In this document: positions 1 through 10,818 of the stretch, in pieces | How the letters are laid out: the number at the start of each line of letters is the position of its first letter | Position numbering within the stretch: the first letter of the stretch is position 1 | Assembly (NCBI RefSeq): GCF_003121985.1 | Contig: NZ_QEWP01000001.1 | Coordinates: 496,001 to 560,000 of the forward strand | DNA length: 64,000 nt | Origin: Marinilabilia rubra | GTDB taxonomy: Bacteria; Bacteroidota; Bacteroidia; Bacteroidales; Marinilabiliaceae | Reading direction: 5' to 3' | Position numbers and translations under genes: made by a program | The notes under the pieces: generated by a model | Told to the model about the DNA's origin: nothing | Database searches by the model: none | The model's input: the letters and a program-made list of their open reading frames with translations, nothing else

Positions 1-10
1 AGATCAAGTA

Positions 11-568
11 ATGAGCTATACACCTACATTAGAAGCTAAATACAAGGAACAAATCGTACCTGCTCTAGTTAAGGAGTTTAGTTACGAAACCGTTATGCAG
101 GTTCCAAGATTGGAGAAGATCGTGATTAACCAGGGTGTAGGCGATGCTGTAGCCGATAAAAAATTGATTGATATCTCTGTTAAGGAGTTAACAACAATTT
201 CCGGTCAGCAGGCAGTGCCCCGTTATTCAAAGAAGGATATCTCCAACTTTAAATTGCGTAAGAGAATGCCCATCGGTGCCAGTGTTACTTTGCGTCGCGA
301 TAAGATGTACGAATTTCTCGAGCGTCTGATTCGCGTGGCCTTGCCTCGTATTCGAGACTTTAATGGCATAAATAGTAAACTGGATGGCCGCGGAAATTAC
401 ACCCTCGGTGTAGAGGAACAAATCATTTTTCCTGAAATAAATATTGATACGGTGAACAAAATTATGGGTATGAATATTACCTTTGTCACCTCAGGAAAAA
501 CCGATGAAGAAGCATATTCATTGCTTCGTGAATTCGGGTTGCCTTTTAAAAACCTTAAAAAGAACTAG
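11..568 (+). CDS. rplE: 50S ribosomal protein L5
   Basis: The 185-residue product is L5, which binds 5S rRNA in the central protuberance of the large subunit. The family is recognised along the whole length, for example in the N-terminal [13 protein letters not shown] segment and the RIRDFNG segment near residue 115. The ATG overlaps a TAA stop in the arrangement TAATG at bases 9-13. This presumably ends rplX (L24), which normally precedes rplE but lies outside the window. The stop is followed 5 bases later by rpsN, consistent with co-transcription in the spc operon. The length is normal for Bacteroidota. Confidence 0.97.
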   Translation: MSYTPTLEAKYKEQIVPALVKEFSYETVMQVPRLEKIVINQGVGDAVADKKLIDISVKELTTISGQQAVPRYSKKDISNFKLRKRMPIGASVTLRRDKMYEFLERLIRVALPRIRDFNGINSKLDGRGNYTLGVEEQIIFPEINIDTVNKIMGMNITFVTSGKTDEEAYSLLREFGLPFKNLKKN

Positions 569-573
569 TTAAT

Positions 574-843
574 ATGGCAAAAGAATCCATGAAAGCCCGT
601 GATAGGAAACGGGACAAACTTATTGCCAAATACGCTGAAAAAAGGGCTCGCTTAAAGGCCGAAGGCGATTACGAGGGATTGCAGAAACTTCCTCGTAATG
701 CGTCTCCCGTAAGACAGCACAACCGGTGTAAAATCACCGGACGTCCCAAGGGATATATGCGTCAGTTTGGTGTTAGCAGGATTACTTTTCGTGAATTGGC
801 TTCATCTGGATTGATTCCAGGTGTTAAAAAGGCCAGTTGGTAA
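574..843 (+). CDS. rpsN: 30S ribosomal protein S14, zinc-independent form
   Basis: The 89-residue product is S14 of the small-subunit head. The C-terminal half with [18 protein letters not shown] and the SGLIPG end is characteristic. The long form is used, and only one cysteine is present around the position of the zinc ribbon of C+ paralogues. By family knowledge this is therefore the C- (zinc-free) version. It lies 5 bases after rplE and 55 bases before the likely rpsH start, inside the spc operon. Confidence 0.97.
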   Translation: MAKESMKARDRKRDKLIAKYAEKRARLKAEGDYEGLQKLPRNASPVRQHNRCKITGRPKGYMRQFGVSRITFRELASSGLIPGVKKASW

Positions 844-898
844 GGAGAGTAAGTGTTAAATATTGTCCCGGGTACGGGATCAATTTAAACTTAAGAAG

Positions 899-1294
899 AT
901 GACAGATCCAATTGCAGATTACCTGACCAGAGTCAGGAATGCCGTTATGGCAAGGCACAAAGTTGTTGAGGTGCCAGCCTCCAACTTGAAAAAGGAGATG
1001 ACCAAGATCTTGTATGACAAGGGTTATATCCTCAACTACAAAGTTTTGGATGACGGGAAGCAGGGCCTTATTAAAATGGCTCTGAAGTATGACCCCGCTA
1101 CCAAAGAAGCAGCCATCAAAAAATTAATGCGTGTGTCTACTCCCGGTTTGAGAAAATATACCGGGTATAGAAATGTACCTCGCGTTTTGAATGGCTTAGG
1201 AATCGCGATTATATCCACTTCCAAAGGGGTTATGACTGATAAAGAAGCCCGCAATGAAAAAGTGGGTGGTGAAGTATTGTGTTACGTATATTAA
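899..1294 (+). CDS. rpsH: 30S ribosomal protein S8
   Basis: S8 is a 16S rRNA-binding protein of the small subunit and, in other bacteria, the translational repressor of the spc operon. The open frame extends back to a TTG at 863. The family's N-terminus ([15 protein letters not shown]) begins at the ATG at 899, giving 131 residues, so that start is chosen. The C-terminal part with [14 protein letters not shown] and the [11 protein letters not shown] end matches S8. rplF follows 15 bases later, preceded by a good AAGGAGG ribosome-binding site. Confidence 0.96.
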   Translation: MTDPIADYLTRVRNAVMARHKVVEVPASNLKKEMTKILYDKGYILNYKVLDDGKQGLIKMALKYDPATKEAAIKKLMRVSTPGLRKYTGYRNVPRVLNGLGIAIISTSKGVMTDKEARNEKVGGEVLCYVY

Positions 1295-1309
1295 AAAGGA
1301 GGTTTAGTT

Positions 1310-1861
1310 ATGTCAAGGATAGGAATTTTACCAATCAGCATACCTTCCGGCGTTAACGTAACGGTTAAGGAAAACACCGTGACTGTAAAAGGTCCCAAAG
1401 GTGAGCTTCACCAGGAGATCAACCCCGATATGATCGTGGAAGTTAATGACGGAAATATTGAAGTGAAAAGGCCCTCAGACGAGAAAAAGTTTAAGGCAAT
1501 GCACGGTCTTTACCGTTCTTTGATCAACAATATGGTGATTGGAGTATCGGAAGGTTATAAACAGCAACTGGAATTGGTTGGTGTAGGTTATCGAGCTCAG
1601 AATTCAGGTCAGGTTTTGGAGCTTTCACTGGGATATTCACACCCCATTCATGTGCAGCTACCAGCTGAGGTGAAAGTAGAGGCCAAAACCGATAGAAAAA
1701 GTAATCCAAAGATTACACTTGAATCGGCTGATAAACAGCTTCTTGGCCAAGTATGTGCTAAATTGCGTTCTTTACGTAAACCAGAACCTTACAAAGGAAA
1801 AGGTGTTCGCTTTCTTGGTGAGCAGATTCGTCGTAAGGCTGGTAAGAGTGCAAAGGTTTAA
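1310..1861 (+). CDS. rplF: 50S ribosomal protein L6
   Basis: The 183-residue product is L6, with two similar alpha/beta domains, located near the factor-binding site of the large subunit. The N-terminal SRIGILPI, the VEGVGYRAQ-like LVGVGYRAQ near residue 92 and the C-terminal YKGKGVRFLGE motif are diagnostic. An AAGGAGG sequence lies 9 bases upstream of the ATG, which is unusual strength for this organism. The gene sits in the usual spc order between rpsH and rplR. Confidence 0.97.
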   Translation: MSRIGILPISIPSGVNVTVKENTVTVKGPKGELHQEINPDMIVEVNDGNIEVKRPSDEKKFKAMHGLYRSLINNMVIGVSEGYKQQLELVGVGYRAQNSGQVLELSLGYSHPIHVQLPAEVKVEAKTDRKSNPKITLESADKQLLGQVCAKLRSLRKPEPYKGKGVRFLGEQIRRKAGKSAKV

Positions 1862-1884
1862 TCTGAGTAAATAAGTTATTTATT

Positions 1885-2241
1885 ATGGCTTTTTCAAAAC
1901 TAAATAGAAGACTTAAAATTAAGAAGCGGGTCAGGAAAAACATTTCCGGCTCAGCTGAGAAACCCCGTTTGTCGGTTTATCGAAGCAATAAGCAGATTTC
2001 AGTGCAATTGATCGACGACAAAAGCGGGAATACCCTCGCGGCAGCTTCCTCACTTGTAAAAGATATTGTATCTCAAAGTGGAACCAAATCAGACAAAGCT
2101 GCTTTGGTTGGAAAGTTAATTGCCGAGAAAGCTCAGAAAGCTGGCATTGAGAATGTGGTTTTCGACCGTAACGGGTATTTGTATCATGGTAGAGTTAAAC
2201 AATTGGCCGATGCTGCTAGAGAGGCCGGTCTTAAATTCTAA
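1885..2241 (+). CDS. rplR: 50S ribosomal protein L18
   Basis: The 118-residue product is L18, which contacts 5S rRNA together with L5. Recognisable features are the basic N-terminus, the [12 protein letters not shown] strand, the GK-IAEKA helix and the C-terminal [24 protein letters not shown]. It is followed 5 bases later by rpsE. Nothing is unusual. Confidence 0.96.
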   Translation: MAFSKLNRRLKIKKRVRKNISGSAEKPRLSVYRSNKQISVQLIDDKSGNTLAAASSLVKDIVSQSGTKSDKAALVGKLIAEKAQKAGIENVVFDRNGYLYHGRVKQLADAAREAGLKF

Positions 2242-2246
2242 ACATT

Positions 2247-2765
2247 ATGGCTGGAAACAATAAGAAAGTTAGAAATAACAACGATATCGAACTTAAAGAC
2301 CGCCTGGTAGCCATTAACCGTGTTACCAAAGTAACAAAAGGTGGGCGTACTTTTAGCTTTTCCGCCATTGTTGTCGTAGGTGATGAGAATGGTGTTGTAG
2401 GCTGGGGACTTGGTAAGGCCAATGAGGTAACTACTGCTATTGCTAAAGGAGTGGAAGCGGCTAAGAAAAATATAGTTCGTGTACCCATCTTAAATGGTAC
2501 CATTCCTCATGAGCAAGTTACTAAGTTCGGTGGTGCACAAATCTTTATGAAGCCTGCATCACATGGTACCGGTCTTGTGGCTGGTGGTGCGATGCGTGCC
2601 GTACTTGAGAGTGCCGGCGTTACCGATGTTTTGGCAAAGTCAAAAGGTTCGGCCAATGCGCACAACCTTGTCAAAGCAACGATCAATGCATTGTGCGAAA
2701 TGCGTGACGCCCGAACAGTTGCTATGCAACGCGGTGTTACCCTGGATAAAGTTTTTAACGGATAA
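2247..2765 (+). CDS. rpsE: 30S ribosomal protein S5
   Basis: The 172-residue product is S5, which helps set decoding accuracy in the small-subunit body. The double-stranded RNA-binding N-domain ([19 protein letters not shown]) and the GVGWGLGKA-type turn near residue 50 are present. So are the C-terminal [15 protein letters not shown] segment and the SKGSANAHN segment. The order rplR-rpsE-rpmD-rplO is canonical. rpmD begins 11 bases after the stop. Confidence 0.97.
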   Translation: MAGNNKKVRNNNDIELKDRLVAINRVTKVTKGGRTFSFSAIVVVGDENGVVGWGLGKANEVTTAIAKGVEAAKKNIVRVPILNGTIPHEQVTKFGGAQIFMKPASHGTGLVAGGAMRAVLESAGVTDVLAKSKGSANAHNLVKATINALCEMRDARTVAMQRGVTLDKVFNG

Positions 2766-2776
2766 AACACTTTCAA

Positions 2777-2953
2777 ATGGCTAAGATAAAAGTGACCCAG
2801 GTCAAAAGCCGCATCAGGTGTAATCAACAGCAGAAGCGCACCCTAGATGCCCTTGGTCTGAAAAAACTCAACGGTACCGTAGAACATGAGGATACTCCCA
2901 ATATTCTCGGTATGATCGAAAAAGTGCAACACTTGGTAAGTGTTGAAAAGTAA
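2777..2953 (+). CDS. rpmD: 50S ribosomal protein L30
   Basis: This short frame encodes 58 residues and starts at the ATG at 2777. It begins MAKIKVTQVKS and contains the L30 core IRCNQQQKRTLDALGLKKL followed by a short C-terminal helix. L30 is a small non-essential protein of the 50S subunit and normally sits between rpsE and rplO, as here. The length is the usual one for L30. Confidence 0.95.
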   Translation: MAKIKVTQVKSRIRCNQQQKRTLDALGLKKLNGTVEHEDTPNILGMIEKVQHLVSVEK

Positions 2954-2984
2954 TTTTGGTTTAACGTTTTTATCGATATAAATC

Positions 2985-3431
2985 ATGGAATTAAATAATT
3001 TAAAACCTGCAAAAGGATCGACACACTACAAGAGACGTCTTGGACGTGGTCCTGGGTCCGGTCTGGGTGGAACTTCTACTCGCGGACATAAAGGAGCCAA
3101 ATCACGTTCCGGTTACTCCAAGAAGGAAGGTTTCGAAGGAGGTCAGATGCCATTGCAGAGAAGAGTACCTAAATACGGTTTCAAAAACTTTAACCGTAAA
3201 GAGTACAAATCAATTAATATTCGTACTCTTCAGGAATTGGTTGAAAAAAGCAATACCGCGGAGATTACTCCTGATGTTCTTTACAATGCCGGACTCATTG
3301 GTAAACATGATCTTGTGAAAATTTTGGGGCAAGGAGAACTCAAAGCCAAGGTCAATGTTAAAGCTCACGCTTTCTCAAAGTCGGCAAAAGAGGCTATTGA
3401 AGCCGTTCAGGGAACCGCCGAAGAATTATAG
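2985..3431 (+). CDS. rplO: 50S ribosomal protein L15
   Basis: The 148-residue product is L15, a late-assembly protein of the large subunit. It has the glycine/arginine-rich N-terminal extension (RRLGRGPGSGLGGTSTRGHKG) and the GGQMPLQRRVPKYGFKN segment near residue 55. A GC-rich hairpin lies between its stop and secY, so read-through to secY may be partly attenuated. Confidence 0.97.
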   Translation: MELNNLKPAKGSTHYKRRLGRGPGSGLGGTSTRGHKGAKSRSGYSKKEGFEGGQMPLQRRVPKYGFKNFNRKEYKSINIRTLQELVEKSNTAEITPDVLYNAGLIGKHDLVKILGQGELKAKVNVKAHAFSKSAKEAIEAVQGTAEEL

Positions 3432-3443
3432 ACATCGACAAAG

Positions 3444-3475
3444 GCCCCTCTGCACCTGCAGAGCGGGCTCTTGTT
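3444..3475 (+). terminator. Hairpin between rplO and secY, possible attenuator
   Basis: Bases 3444-3453 pair with 3458-3468 (ten pairs with one bulged C, ACCT loop). The stem is followed by a T-rich but interrupted tract, TCTTGTTTGTTG. It looks like a weak intrinsic terminator or a processing site inside an operon otherwise packed with short gaps. It is visible directly, but its function is inferred. Confidence 0.45.
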
Positions 3476-3501
3476 TGTTGTTAATATAGAAAAATACACT
3501 C

Positions 3502-4839
3502 ATGAAGTTTATAGAAACCATCCGAAATATCTGGAAAATTGAAGACTTAAAGTCTCGCATCCTGACCACACTCGGTTTTATTCTTATCTACCGTTTGGGG
3601 TCATTTGTGGTTATTCCGGGTATTGATCCAAATCAATTGGCCAATCTGGAGGCCCAAACCAGTAGTGGTGTCCTAGGACTGTTAAACATGTTTTCCGGGG
3701 GTGCATTTTCCAATGCTTCCATTTTTGCCCTTGGAATTATGCCCTATATATCGGCATCCATTGTTGTTCAGCTTCTGGGTATTGCTATTCCTTATTTTCA
3801 GCGACTACAACGTGAGGGTGAAAGCGGAAGACGGCGAATTAATCAGATTACCAGGTATCTTACAGTTATAATACTGTTGTTCCAGGCTCCAGGGTATATT
3901 GCTAACCTACATGCTCAGTTGCCACCATCGGCGTTTGCAACTGCAGGATGGGCGTTTACTGTTACTTCAACCATCATCCTTACTGCAGGATCTATGTTTG
4001 TTATGTGGCTTGGAGAGCGAATTACCGATAAAGGAATAGGAAATGGTATCTCCCTTATAATCATGATCGGTATTATTGCCCGTTTACCTTTTGCTGTTAT
4101 AGCAGAATTTGTTTCCAGAATAGAAGAGGGTGGCGGTTTAGTAATGCTCCTGATTGAGATTGTTGTATTATTCTTTGTTTTTGCCGGTACCATTCTTTTG
4201 GTACAGGGAACACGTCGTGTGCCTGTTCAGTATGCAAAAAGAATTGTAGGAAATAAGCAATATGGAGGCGTTCGTCAGTATATTCCTTTAAAGGTTAATG
4301 CTGCCGGAGTAATGCCTATCATTTTTGCCCAGGCAATTATGTTTATTCCTATTACATTGGCTGGATTTGTAGAAAGTGAAGCTGCCACCGGGTTTGCAGC
4401 AGCGTTCGCTGACTTTACCGGCTTTTGGTACAACTTTACATTCGCATTTCTGATTATTATATTTACTTATTTCTATACTGCGATTACCATTAATCCCCAG
4501 CAAATGGCTGAGGATATGAAACGCAATGGTGGTTTTATTCCAGGTGTTAAGCCTGGTAAAAAGACCATGGAATTTCTGGATTCTGTAATGTCAAAAATTA
4601 CTTTACCAGGTTCTATTTTCCTTGCCATTGTCGCTATTTTACCAGCATTTGCTATGTTGGCAGGTGTAGATCAAACTTTTGCTCAATTCTACGGAGGTAC
4701 CTCATTGCTGATTCTTGTGGGAGTGGTATTAGATACCCTTCAGCAAATTGAGAGTCACTTGTTGATGAGGCATTATGATGGATTGATGAAGTCAGGACGG
4801 ATTAAAGGACGTACTGGTGGTGGAGCCGCTATGTATTAA
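3502..4839 (+). CDS. secY: Protein translocase subunit SecY
   Basis: The 445-residue product is the pore-forming subunit of the SecYEG translocon in the inner membrane. Ten hydrophobic segments can be traced. Family motifs include RLGSFVVIPGID near residue 30, the plug region after FSGGAFSNASIFALGIMPYISASI, and QREGESGRRRINQITRY. The cytoplasmic loop with INPQQMAEDMKRNGGFIPG lies near residue 330. It follows rplO and precedes map, the usual spc order. Confidence 0.97.
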   Translation: MKFIETIRNIWKIEDLKSRILTTLGFILIYRLGSFVVIPGIDPNQLANLEAQTSSGVLGLLNMFSGGAFSNASIFALGIMPYISASIVVQLLGIAIPYFQRLQREGESGRRRINQITRYLTVIILLFQAPGYIANLHAQLPPSAFATAGWAFTVTSTIILTAGSMFVMWLGERITDKGIGNGISLIIMIGIIARLPFAVIAEFVSRIEEGGGLVMLLIEIVVLFFVFAGTILLVQGTRRVPVQYAKRIVGNKQYGGVRQYIPLKVNAAGVMPIIFAQAIMFIPITLAGFVESEAATGFAAAFADFTGFWYNFTFAFLIIIFTYFYTAITINPQQMAEDMKRNGGFIPGVKPGKKTMEFLDSVMSKITLPGSIFLAIVAILPAFAMLAGVDQTFAQFYGGTSLLILVGVVLDTLQQIESHLLMRHYDGLMKSGRIKGRTGGGAAMY

Positions 4840-4860
4840 AAAGAAGGGCTGTTTTATAGA

Positions 4861-5646
4861 ATGATTTATTTAAAGACCAAAGAGGAAATAGAATTACTTC
4901 GGGAAAGTAACATGTTGGTGGCTAAAACTCATGGCGAAGTTGCAAAATGGGTGGAACCAGGTGTTACGACCTTGAAACTGGATAAGATAGCTGAAGAGTT
5001 TATCAGAGATCATGGAGGTGTTCCTGCTTTTCTAAACTATCAGGGTTTTCCTAATTCTCTTTGTACTTCGGTTAATGATCAGGTTGTGCATGGAATTCCC
5101 GACAACAAACCTTTAAATGAAGGGGATGTTGTTTCTGTTGATTGTGGCGTTTTGCTCAATGGTTATTACGGCGACTCTGCTTTTACATATTGCATAGGTG
5201 AAGTTGATCCGGAGATCAAAAAATTGCTGGAAGTAACCAAAGAATCCTTGTATAAGGGCATTGAACAAGCTGTTGAGGGTAAAAGAATAGGTGACGTTGG
5301 TTGTGCTGTTCAATCACATGCAGAGGGGTATGGCTTTTCTGTAGTTCGCGAAATGGTAGGACATGGAGTGGGAAAAAATCTTCATGAATCACCAGAAGTT
5401 CCTAACTATGGACGGCGTGGAAATGGAGTAAAACTCAAAGAAGGAATGGTTATCGCGATAGAGCCAATGATCAATTTTGGGAAAAGACATATTGTTCAGG
5501 AATCTGATGGTTGGACCATTCGTACAAGAGACAGGAAGGTTTCTGCTCATTTTGAGCACACTGTTGCAGTAGGAAAAAATGAAGCAGATATACTATCTAG
5601 TTTTAAATTTGTAGAAGAAGTATTACATTTGCAGTCTGAAAAATAA
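4861..5646 (+). CDS. map: Methionine aminopeptidase, type I
   Basis: The 261-residue cytosolic enzyme removes the initiator methionine from nascent proteins. The five metal ligands are visible: Asp in VSVDCGV, Asp in YYGDSAF, His in MVGHGVG, Glu in AIEPMI and Glu in FEHTVAV. There is no N-terminal SH3-like extension, so it is the short type Ia form. The position between secY and infA is conserved in Bacteroidota. The stop is 15 bases before infA. Confidence 0.96.
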   Translation: MIYLKTKEEIELLRESNMLVAKTHGEVAKWVEPGVTTLKLDKIAEEFIRDHGGVPAFLNYQGFPNSLCTSVNDQVVHGIPDNKPLNEGDVVSVDCGVLLNGYYGDSAFTYCIGEVDPEIKKLLEVTKESLYKGIEQAVEGKRIGDVGCAVQSHAEGYGFSVVREMVGHGVGKNLHESPEVPNYGRRGNGVKLKEGMVIAIEPMINFGKRHIVQESDGWTIRTRDRKVSAHFEHTVAVGKNEADILSSFKFVEEVLHLQSEK

Positions 5647-5661
5647 AAAGATACACATTTT

Positions 5662-5880
5662 ATGGCTAAACAAGCTTCTATAGAACAAGACGGAACTATT
5701 ATCGAAGCGCTTTCCAATGCTATGTTTCGTGTAGAATTGGAAAACGGGCACGTAATTACAGCCCATATTTCGGGTAAGATGAGAATGCACTATATCAAAA
5801 TCTTACCTGGAGACCGGGTCAAGGTAGAAATGTCGCCTTACGACCTGACAAAAGGAAGAATAAGTTACAGGTATAAATAA
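5662..5880 (+). CDS. infA: Translation initiation factor IF-1
   Basis: The 72-residue product is IF-1, a single OB-fold that binds the 30S A site during initiation. It begins [11 protein letters not shown] and contains the classic [23 protein letters not shown] strand region. It ends in KGRISYRYK. The length is exactly typical. It sits between map and rpmJ. Confidence 0.97.
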   Translation: MAKQASIEQDGTIIEALSNAMFRVELENGHVITAHISGKMRMHYIKILPGDRVKVEMSPYDLTKGRISYRYK

Positions 5881-5900
5881 TTATTCAAAGAGATAACGAC

Positions 5901-6017
5901 ATGAAGGTAAGAGCATCCATTAAAAAGCGCAGTGCGGACTGTAAAGTTGTTCGCCGTAAAGGTCGCTTGTATGTGATCAATAAGAAAAACCCCAAGTTTA
6001 AACAACGTCAAGGATAA
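5901..6017 (+). CDS. rpmJ: 50S ribosomal protein L36, zinc-free form
   Basis: A 38-codon frame starts at the ATG at 5901, beginning [11 protein letters not shown] and ending [10 protein letters not shown]36 normally coordinates zinc with three Cys and one His. Here only one Cys (residue 14) remains, and the last Cys and His positions are Asn and Phe, so this is a C- form. The placement between infA and rpsM is standard. Confidence 0.94.
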   Translation: MKVRASIKKRSADCKVVRRKGRLYVINKKNPKFKQRQG

Positions 6018-6028
6018 AATTTACGAAT

Positions 6029-6397
6029 ATGGCAAGAATTGCAGGAGTTGATATTCCTACGCACAAAAGAGGTGAAGTCGCTTTGACTTACATCTTCGGA
6101 ATTGGCCGAAGCACCGCGCAGAATGTGCTTGACAAGGCCGGTGTTAGTCGTGAGACCAAGGTGAAAGACTGGACTGACGAACAACTGACCAAAATCCGTG
6201 AAGTTATTAGCAATAACATCACTACAGAAGGTGAGCTGAGATCTCATGTACAGCTTAATATTAAGCGTCTGATGGACATTGGTTGCTACCGTGGCATCCG
6301 TCACCGTATTGGATTGCCCGTTAACGGCCAGTCTACTAAGAACAATGCCCGCACACGCAAAGGCAAGAAGAAAACTGTTGCTAACAAGAAGAAATAA
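6029..6397 (+). CDS. rpsM: 30S ribosomal protein S13
   Basis: The 122-residue product is S13, a small-subunit head protein making bridges to the 50S. It has the helix-two-turn-helix N-domain ([26 protein letters not shown]) and the [25 protein letters not shown] tail that reaches toward P-site tRNA. It opens the alpha-operon portion and is followed 10 bases later by rpsK. Confidence 0.97.
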   Translation: MARIAGVDIPTHKRGEVALTYIFGIGRSTAQNVLDKAGVSRETKVKDWTDEQLTKIREVISNNITTEGELRSHVQLNIKRLMDIGCYRGIRHRIGLPVNGQSTKNNARTRKGKKKTVANKKK

Positions 6398-6407
6398 TAA
6401 GTGAGTT

Positions 6408-6797
6408 ATGGCAAAAAAGACGGGAAGTCAAAGAAAAAAGGTTGTTAAAGTAGAAGCAGTGGGACAAGCCCACGTGCATTCATCTTTTAACAATATTATT
6501 GTTTCTCTGACCAACAATAATGGTCAGGTTATCTCGTGGTCCAGTGCCGGCAAGATGGGATTCCGTGGTTCTAAGAAGAACACCCCATACGCAGCTCAGA
6601 CTGCTGCCAGCGATTGTGCGAAAGTTGCACATGATATGGGGCTGAGAAAAGTAAAAGTATATGTTAAAGGTCCCGGTAACGGAAGAGAATCTGCCATCCG
6701 TGCTATTCACGGTAGCGGTATTGATGTAACCGAGATTGTTGATGTGACGCCACTTCCACACAATGGATGTCGCCCTCCCAAAAGAAGAAGAGTTTAA
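6408..6797 (+). CDS. rpsK: 30S ribosomal protein S11
   Basis: The 129-residue product is S11 of the platform of the small subunit. The segments [34 protein letters not shown] and the C-terminal [13 protein letters not shown] are diagnostic. It is followed by an unusually long 146-base gap before rpsD. Confidence 0.97.
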   Translation: MAKKTGSQRKKVVKVEAVGQAHVHSSFNNIIVSLTNNNGQVISWSSAGKMGFRGSKKNTPYAAQTAASDCAKVAHDMGLRKVKVYVKGPGNGRESAIRAIHGSGIDVTEIVDVTPLPHNGCRPPKRRRV

Positions 6798-6943
6798 TTT
6801 TAACTAGTTGTTAACCATAAGTTTTTGGTTTTGAGTTTTGAATTATGGTGGGTTATATATTATTAGTAACCTCCTCTCTATAATCTTGCGGCTGTCATAT
6901 TCATCATTTGAAATCAAAAATTTAAAATCAAAAATTTAGTAGA
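6798..6943 (+). other. Long leader gap inside the alpha operon (rpsK-rpsD)
   Basis: This 146-base AT-rich stretch is the longest gap in the ribosomal block. Just before rpsD it holds two adjacent copies of an AAATCAAAAATTT-like motif (about 6911-6938). S4, encoded next, is an autogenous translational repressor of the alpha operon in other bacteria, so a leader role is possible. No S4-type pseudoknot could be drawn with certainty. Confidence 0.3.
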
Positions 6944-7549
6944 ATGGCTAGATATATTGGTCCAAAAACAAAAATTGCCCGTAAGTTTGGGGAAGCCATT
7001 TACGGACCCGATAAGTATTTCGAAAGAAAGAATTACCCTCCGGGACAACATGGAAACTCACGACGTCGCAAGACAAGTGAATATGGTGTTCAGTTGAAGG
7101 AAAAGCAAAAGGCAAAATACACCTATGGATTGCTTGAGAAGCAATTCCGTAACCTTTTTAAGAAGGCAACTAACCAAAAAGGTATTACCGGTGAAGTATT
7201 GCTTGGATTGCTCGAATCCAGACTGGATAACGTAGTATTCCGGATGGGAATTGCTCCTACGCGTTCGGCAGCTCGTCAGCTTGTCTTGCACCGTCATATT
7301 ACTGTTGACGGGAAGGTTGTAAATATTCCTTCTTATACGTTGCGTTCTGACCAAGTTATTGGTGTTCGCGAAAAATCCAAATCACTTGAAGTGATTAATA
7401 CCTCTTTGAATAATTCAAGTGTTCAGAAATATTCCTGGCTTGAATGGGACGAAAGTTCCATGCAGGGTAAATTTATCAATGTACCTGAAAGGTCAGAAAT
7501 ACCCGAAAATATTAAAGAACAGTTGATCGTTGAATTGTACTCTAAATAA
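6944..7549 (+). CDS. rpsD: 30S ribosomal protein S4
   Basis: The 201-residue product is S4, a primary 16S rRNA-binding protein that nucleates assembly of the body and affects fidelity. The N-terminus ([17 protein letters not shown]) and the S4 RNA-binding domain beginning near residue 92 ([13 protein letters not shown]) are clear. A conventional [15 protein letters not shown] helix-turn follows. rpoA begins 9 bases after its stop. Confidence 0.97.
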   Translation: MARYIGPKTKIARKFGEAIYGPDKYFERKNYPPGQHGNSRRRKTSEYGVQLKEKQKAKYTYGLLEKQFRNLFKKATNQKGITGEVLLGLLESRLDNVVFRMGIAPTRSAARQLVLHRHITVDGKVVNIPSYTLRSDQVIGVREKSKSLEVINTSLNNSSVQKYSWLEWDESSMQGKFINVPERSEIPENIKEQLIVELYSK

Positions 7550-7558
7550 TAAATTCTT

Positions 7559-8551
7559 ATGGCAATATTAGCGTTCCAAAAACCTGACAAAGTCATCATG
7601 CTCGAGGCAGACGACAAATTCGGTCGCTTCGAATTTCGTCCTCTTGAGCCGGGATATGGTATTACTGTTGGAAATGCCTTAAGAAGAATCTTGTTGTCCT
7701 CACTCGAGGGATATGCGATTACAACTGTGAAGATTGAGGGTGTTGACCATGAGTTCTCCAGCATTCCGGGAGTGGTTGATGATGTTACGGAAATCATCCT
7801 CAACCTTAAACAAGTTAGGTTTAAGCAAACCATCGAAGATCATGACCAGGAGAAATTTACCGTTAATATTAGCGGGAAAGAAGTTCTTACTGCAGGCGAC
7901 TTTGAGCAATTTCTTAATGGGTTTCAGGTATTGAATCCTGATTTAGTTATTGCCCATATGGATGCAGATGTTAAGCTGCAGATGACTTTGAATATTGGTA
8001 AAGGTCGTGGTTATGTCCCGGCAAGTGAAAACCAGAATCCTGAACAGGAACTTGGTACTATTGCCATTGACTCTATTTATACTCCCATTCGTAATGTAAA
8101 ATACGATATCGAGAATTATAGGGTTGAGCAAAAAACCGACTACGAGAAACTGGTTTTCGAAATTGAGACAGATGGATCTATTCATCCGAAGGATGCATTG
8201 AAAGAGGCTTCTAAAATTTTGATCCATCACTTTATGCTGTTCTCTGATGAGAAGATTACTTTGGATTCAGAAGAAAAGACCAGCGGTGATGAATTTGATG
8301 AAGAAGTACTGCATATGCGTCAGATGCTGAAAACCAAATTGGTTGACATGGACCTGTCTGTACGTGCTCTTAACTGTCTTAAGGCCGCCGATGTGGAAAC
8401 TCTTGGCGAGTTGGTTCAATATAACCGAAACGACTTGTTGAAATTCCGTAATTTCGGGAAAAAGTCACTTACGGAATTGGATGATCTTTTAGACAATATG
8501 GGACTCAATTTCGGTATGGATATTTCGAAGTATAAATTAGACAAGGAATAA
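7559..8551 (+). CDS. rpoA: DNA-directed RNA polymerase alpha subunit
   Basis: The 330-residue product is the alpha subunit. The N-terminal assembly domain (about 1-230) includes [24 protein letters not shown] linker leads to the C-terminal domain (about 255-325) with [16 protein letters not shown] and [16 protein letters not shown], which contacts UP elements and activators. It is cotranscribed with rpsD and rplQ, as expected. Confidence 0.97.
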   Translation: MAILAFQKPDKVIMLEADDKFGRFEFRPLEPGYGITVGNALRRILLSSLEGYAITTVKIEGVDHEFSSIPGVVDDVTEIILNLKQVRFKQTIEDHDQEKFTVNISGKEVLTAGDFEQFLNGFQVLNPDLVIAHMDADVKLQMTLNIGKGRGYVPASENQNPEQELGTIAIDSIYTPIRNVKYDIENYRVEQKTDYEKLVFEIETDGSIHPKDALKEASKILIHHFMLFSDEKITLDSEEKTSGDEFDEEVLHMRQMLKTKLVDMDLSVRALNCLKAADVETLGELVQYNRNDLLKFRNFGKKSLTELDDLLDNMGLNFGMDISKYKLDKE

Positions 8552-8557
8552 ATAGCG

Positions 8558-9094
8558 ATGAGACATAGAAAGAAATTTAACCACTTAAGCCGCACGAGCG
8601 CTCACCGTAAGGCCATGCTCTCAAATATGGCTAGTTCTCTTATCTTGCATAAGAGAATTAAAACTACCGTGGCCAAGGCAAAAGCGCTGCGTATGTATGT
8701 GGAACCTTTGATCAATAAATCAAAAACAGATAATACTCACTCACGTAGGATTGTGTTTAGTCATCTTCAGAATAAAGAGGCTGTATCTGAACTCTTTCGT
8801 GAAGTATCTGAGAAAGTTGCCAACCGTCCTGGTGGTTACACTCGTATTCTCAAATTAGGAAACCGTCAGGGTGATGCAGCTGAAGTTTGCTTCATTGAGC
8901 TGGTTGACTTTAACGAGAATATGCTTTCTGATAAAGCAGATGGTGAGAAGAAACGTACCAGAAGAAGCCGTCGAGGTGGTGGTGCTAAGAAAACCACTAC
9001 CCCTGCAACTGAACCAACAGCTAAGGCTGTTGAAGCTGCGGAAGAGACTAAAGAAGACAAGGCTTCCGATAGTGAAGAGAAAAAGGAAGAATAA
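8558..9094 (+). CDS. rplQ: 50S ribosomal protein L17 with charged C-terminal tail
   Basis: The first roughly 125 residues are ordinary L17 ([20 protein letters not shown], then [20 protein letters not shown]). They are followed by a low-complexity tail from about residue 128: first a basic RTRRSRRGG stretch, then Ala/Thr/Pro and finally acidic Lys/Glu repeats. The total of 178 residues is longer than the roughly 120-residue E. coli protein, but such tails are common in Bacteroidota. It is the last gene of the ribosomal block and is followed by a strong terminator. Confidence 0.95.
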   Translation: MRHRKKFNHLSRTSAHRKAMLSNMASSLILHKRIKTTVAKAKALRMYVEPLINKSKTDNTHSRRIVFSHLQNKEAVSELFREVSEKVANRPGGYTRILKLGNRQGDAAEVCFIELVDFNENMLSDKADGEKKRTRRSRRGGGAKKTTTPATEPTAKAVEAAEETKEDKASDSEEKKEE

Positions 9095-9130
9095 ATCAAA
9101 TGTTTCTTCATTTGATTTAAAAGTTCTTAA

Positions 9131-9168
9131 AAAAGGGATAAAGGGTCAGAGCTTTATCCTTTTTTTTT
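9131..9168 (+). terminator. Intrinsic terminator of the ribosomal superoperon
   Basis: An 8-bp stem (9136-9143 with 9152-9159), extended by A:T pairs at its base, is followed by a run of eight or more T. It lies 36 bases after the rplQ stop. Confidence 0.9.
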
Positions 9169-9242
9169 GACAATTCAGCCAGATGTTGAGATATTTGAAC
9201 TGCCAAATAAAACAACATTGATAAGACAAAATTGAATTTTAA

Positions 9243-10574
<1,332 letters not shown>

Positions 10575-10671
10575 TCGTCAGTTTTATCGACATTCAGGCT
10601 CTGTTTTAAGCACAGCTTTGGTATTTTTATTTAGTTATTGTTGCTTCAAACAGTTGCCTTTATCATATTTA

Positions 10672-10706
10672 AGCCGGACAGGATTTATTTCTGTCCGGCT
10701 TTTTTG
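10672..10706 (+). terminator. Intrinsic terminator after eno
   Basis: A perfect 10-bp GC-rich stem (10672-10681 with 10691-10700) with a 9-base loop is followed by a T run. It lies about 100 bases after the enolase stop. Confidence 0.92.
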
Positions 10707-10818
10707 TGCGTGCTGGCAGAGAACAATTTTAACTTTTTTTTGTTTGTTTATCAGGTTTTGACCTTTTGTGGCCATGCTCACAAATTAACCAATTTCAAAT
10801 CTTTAATTAAAAAATATT

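Noticed and set aside
8866-9111. Minus-strand and alternative plus-strand frames over the rplQ tail
   Set aside because: They are shadows created by the low-complexity Lys/Glu/Ala-rich coding sequence of the L17 tail.
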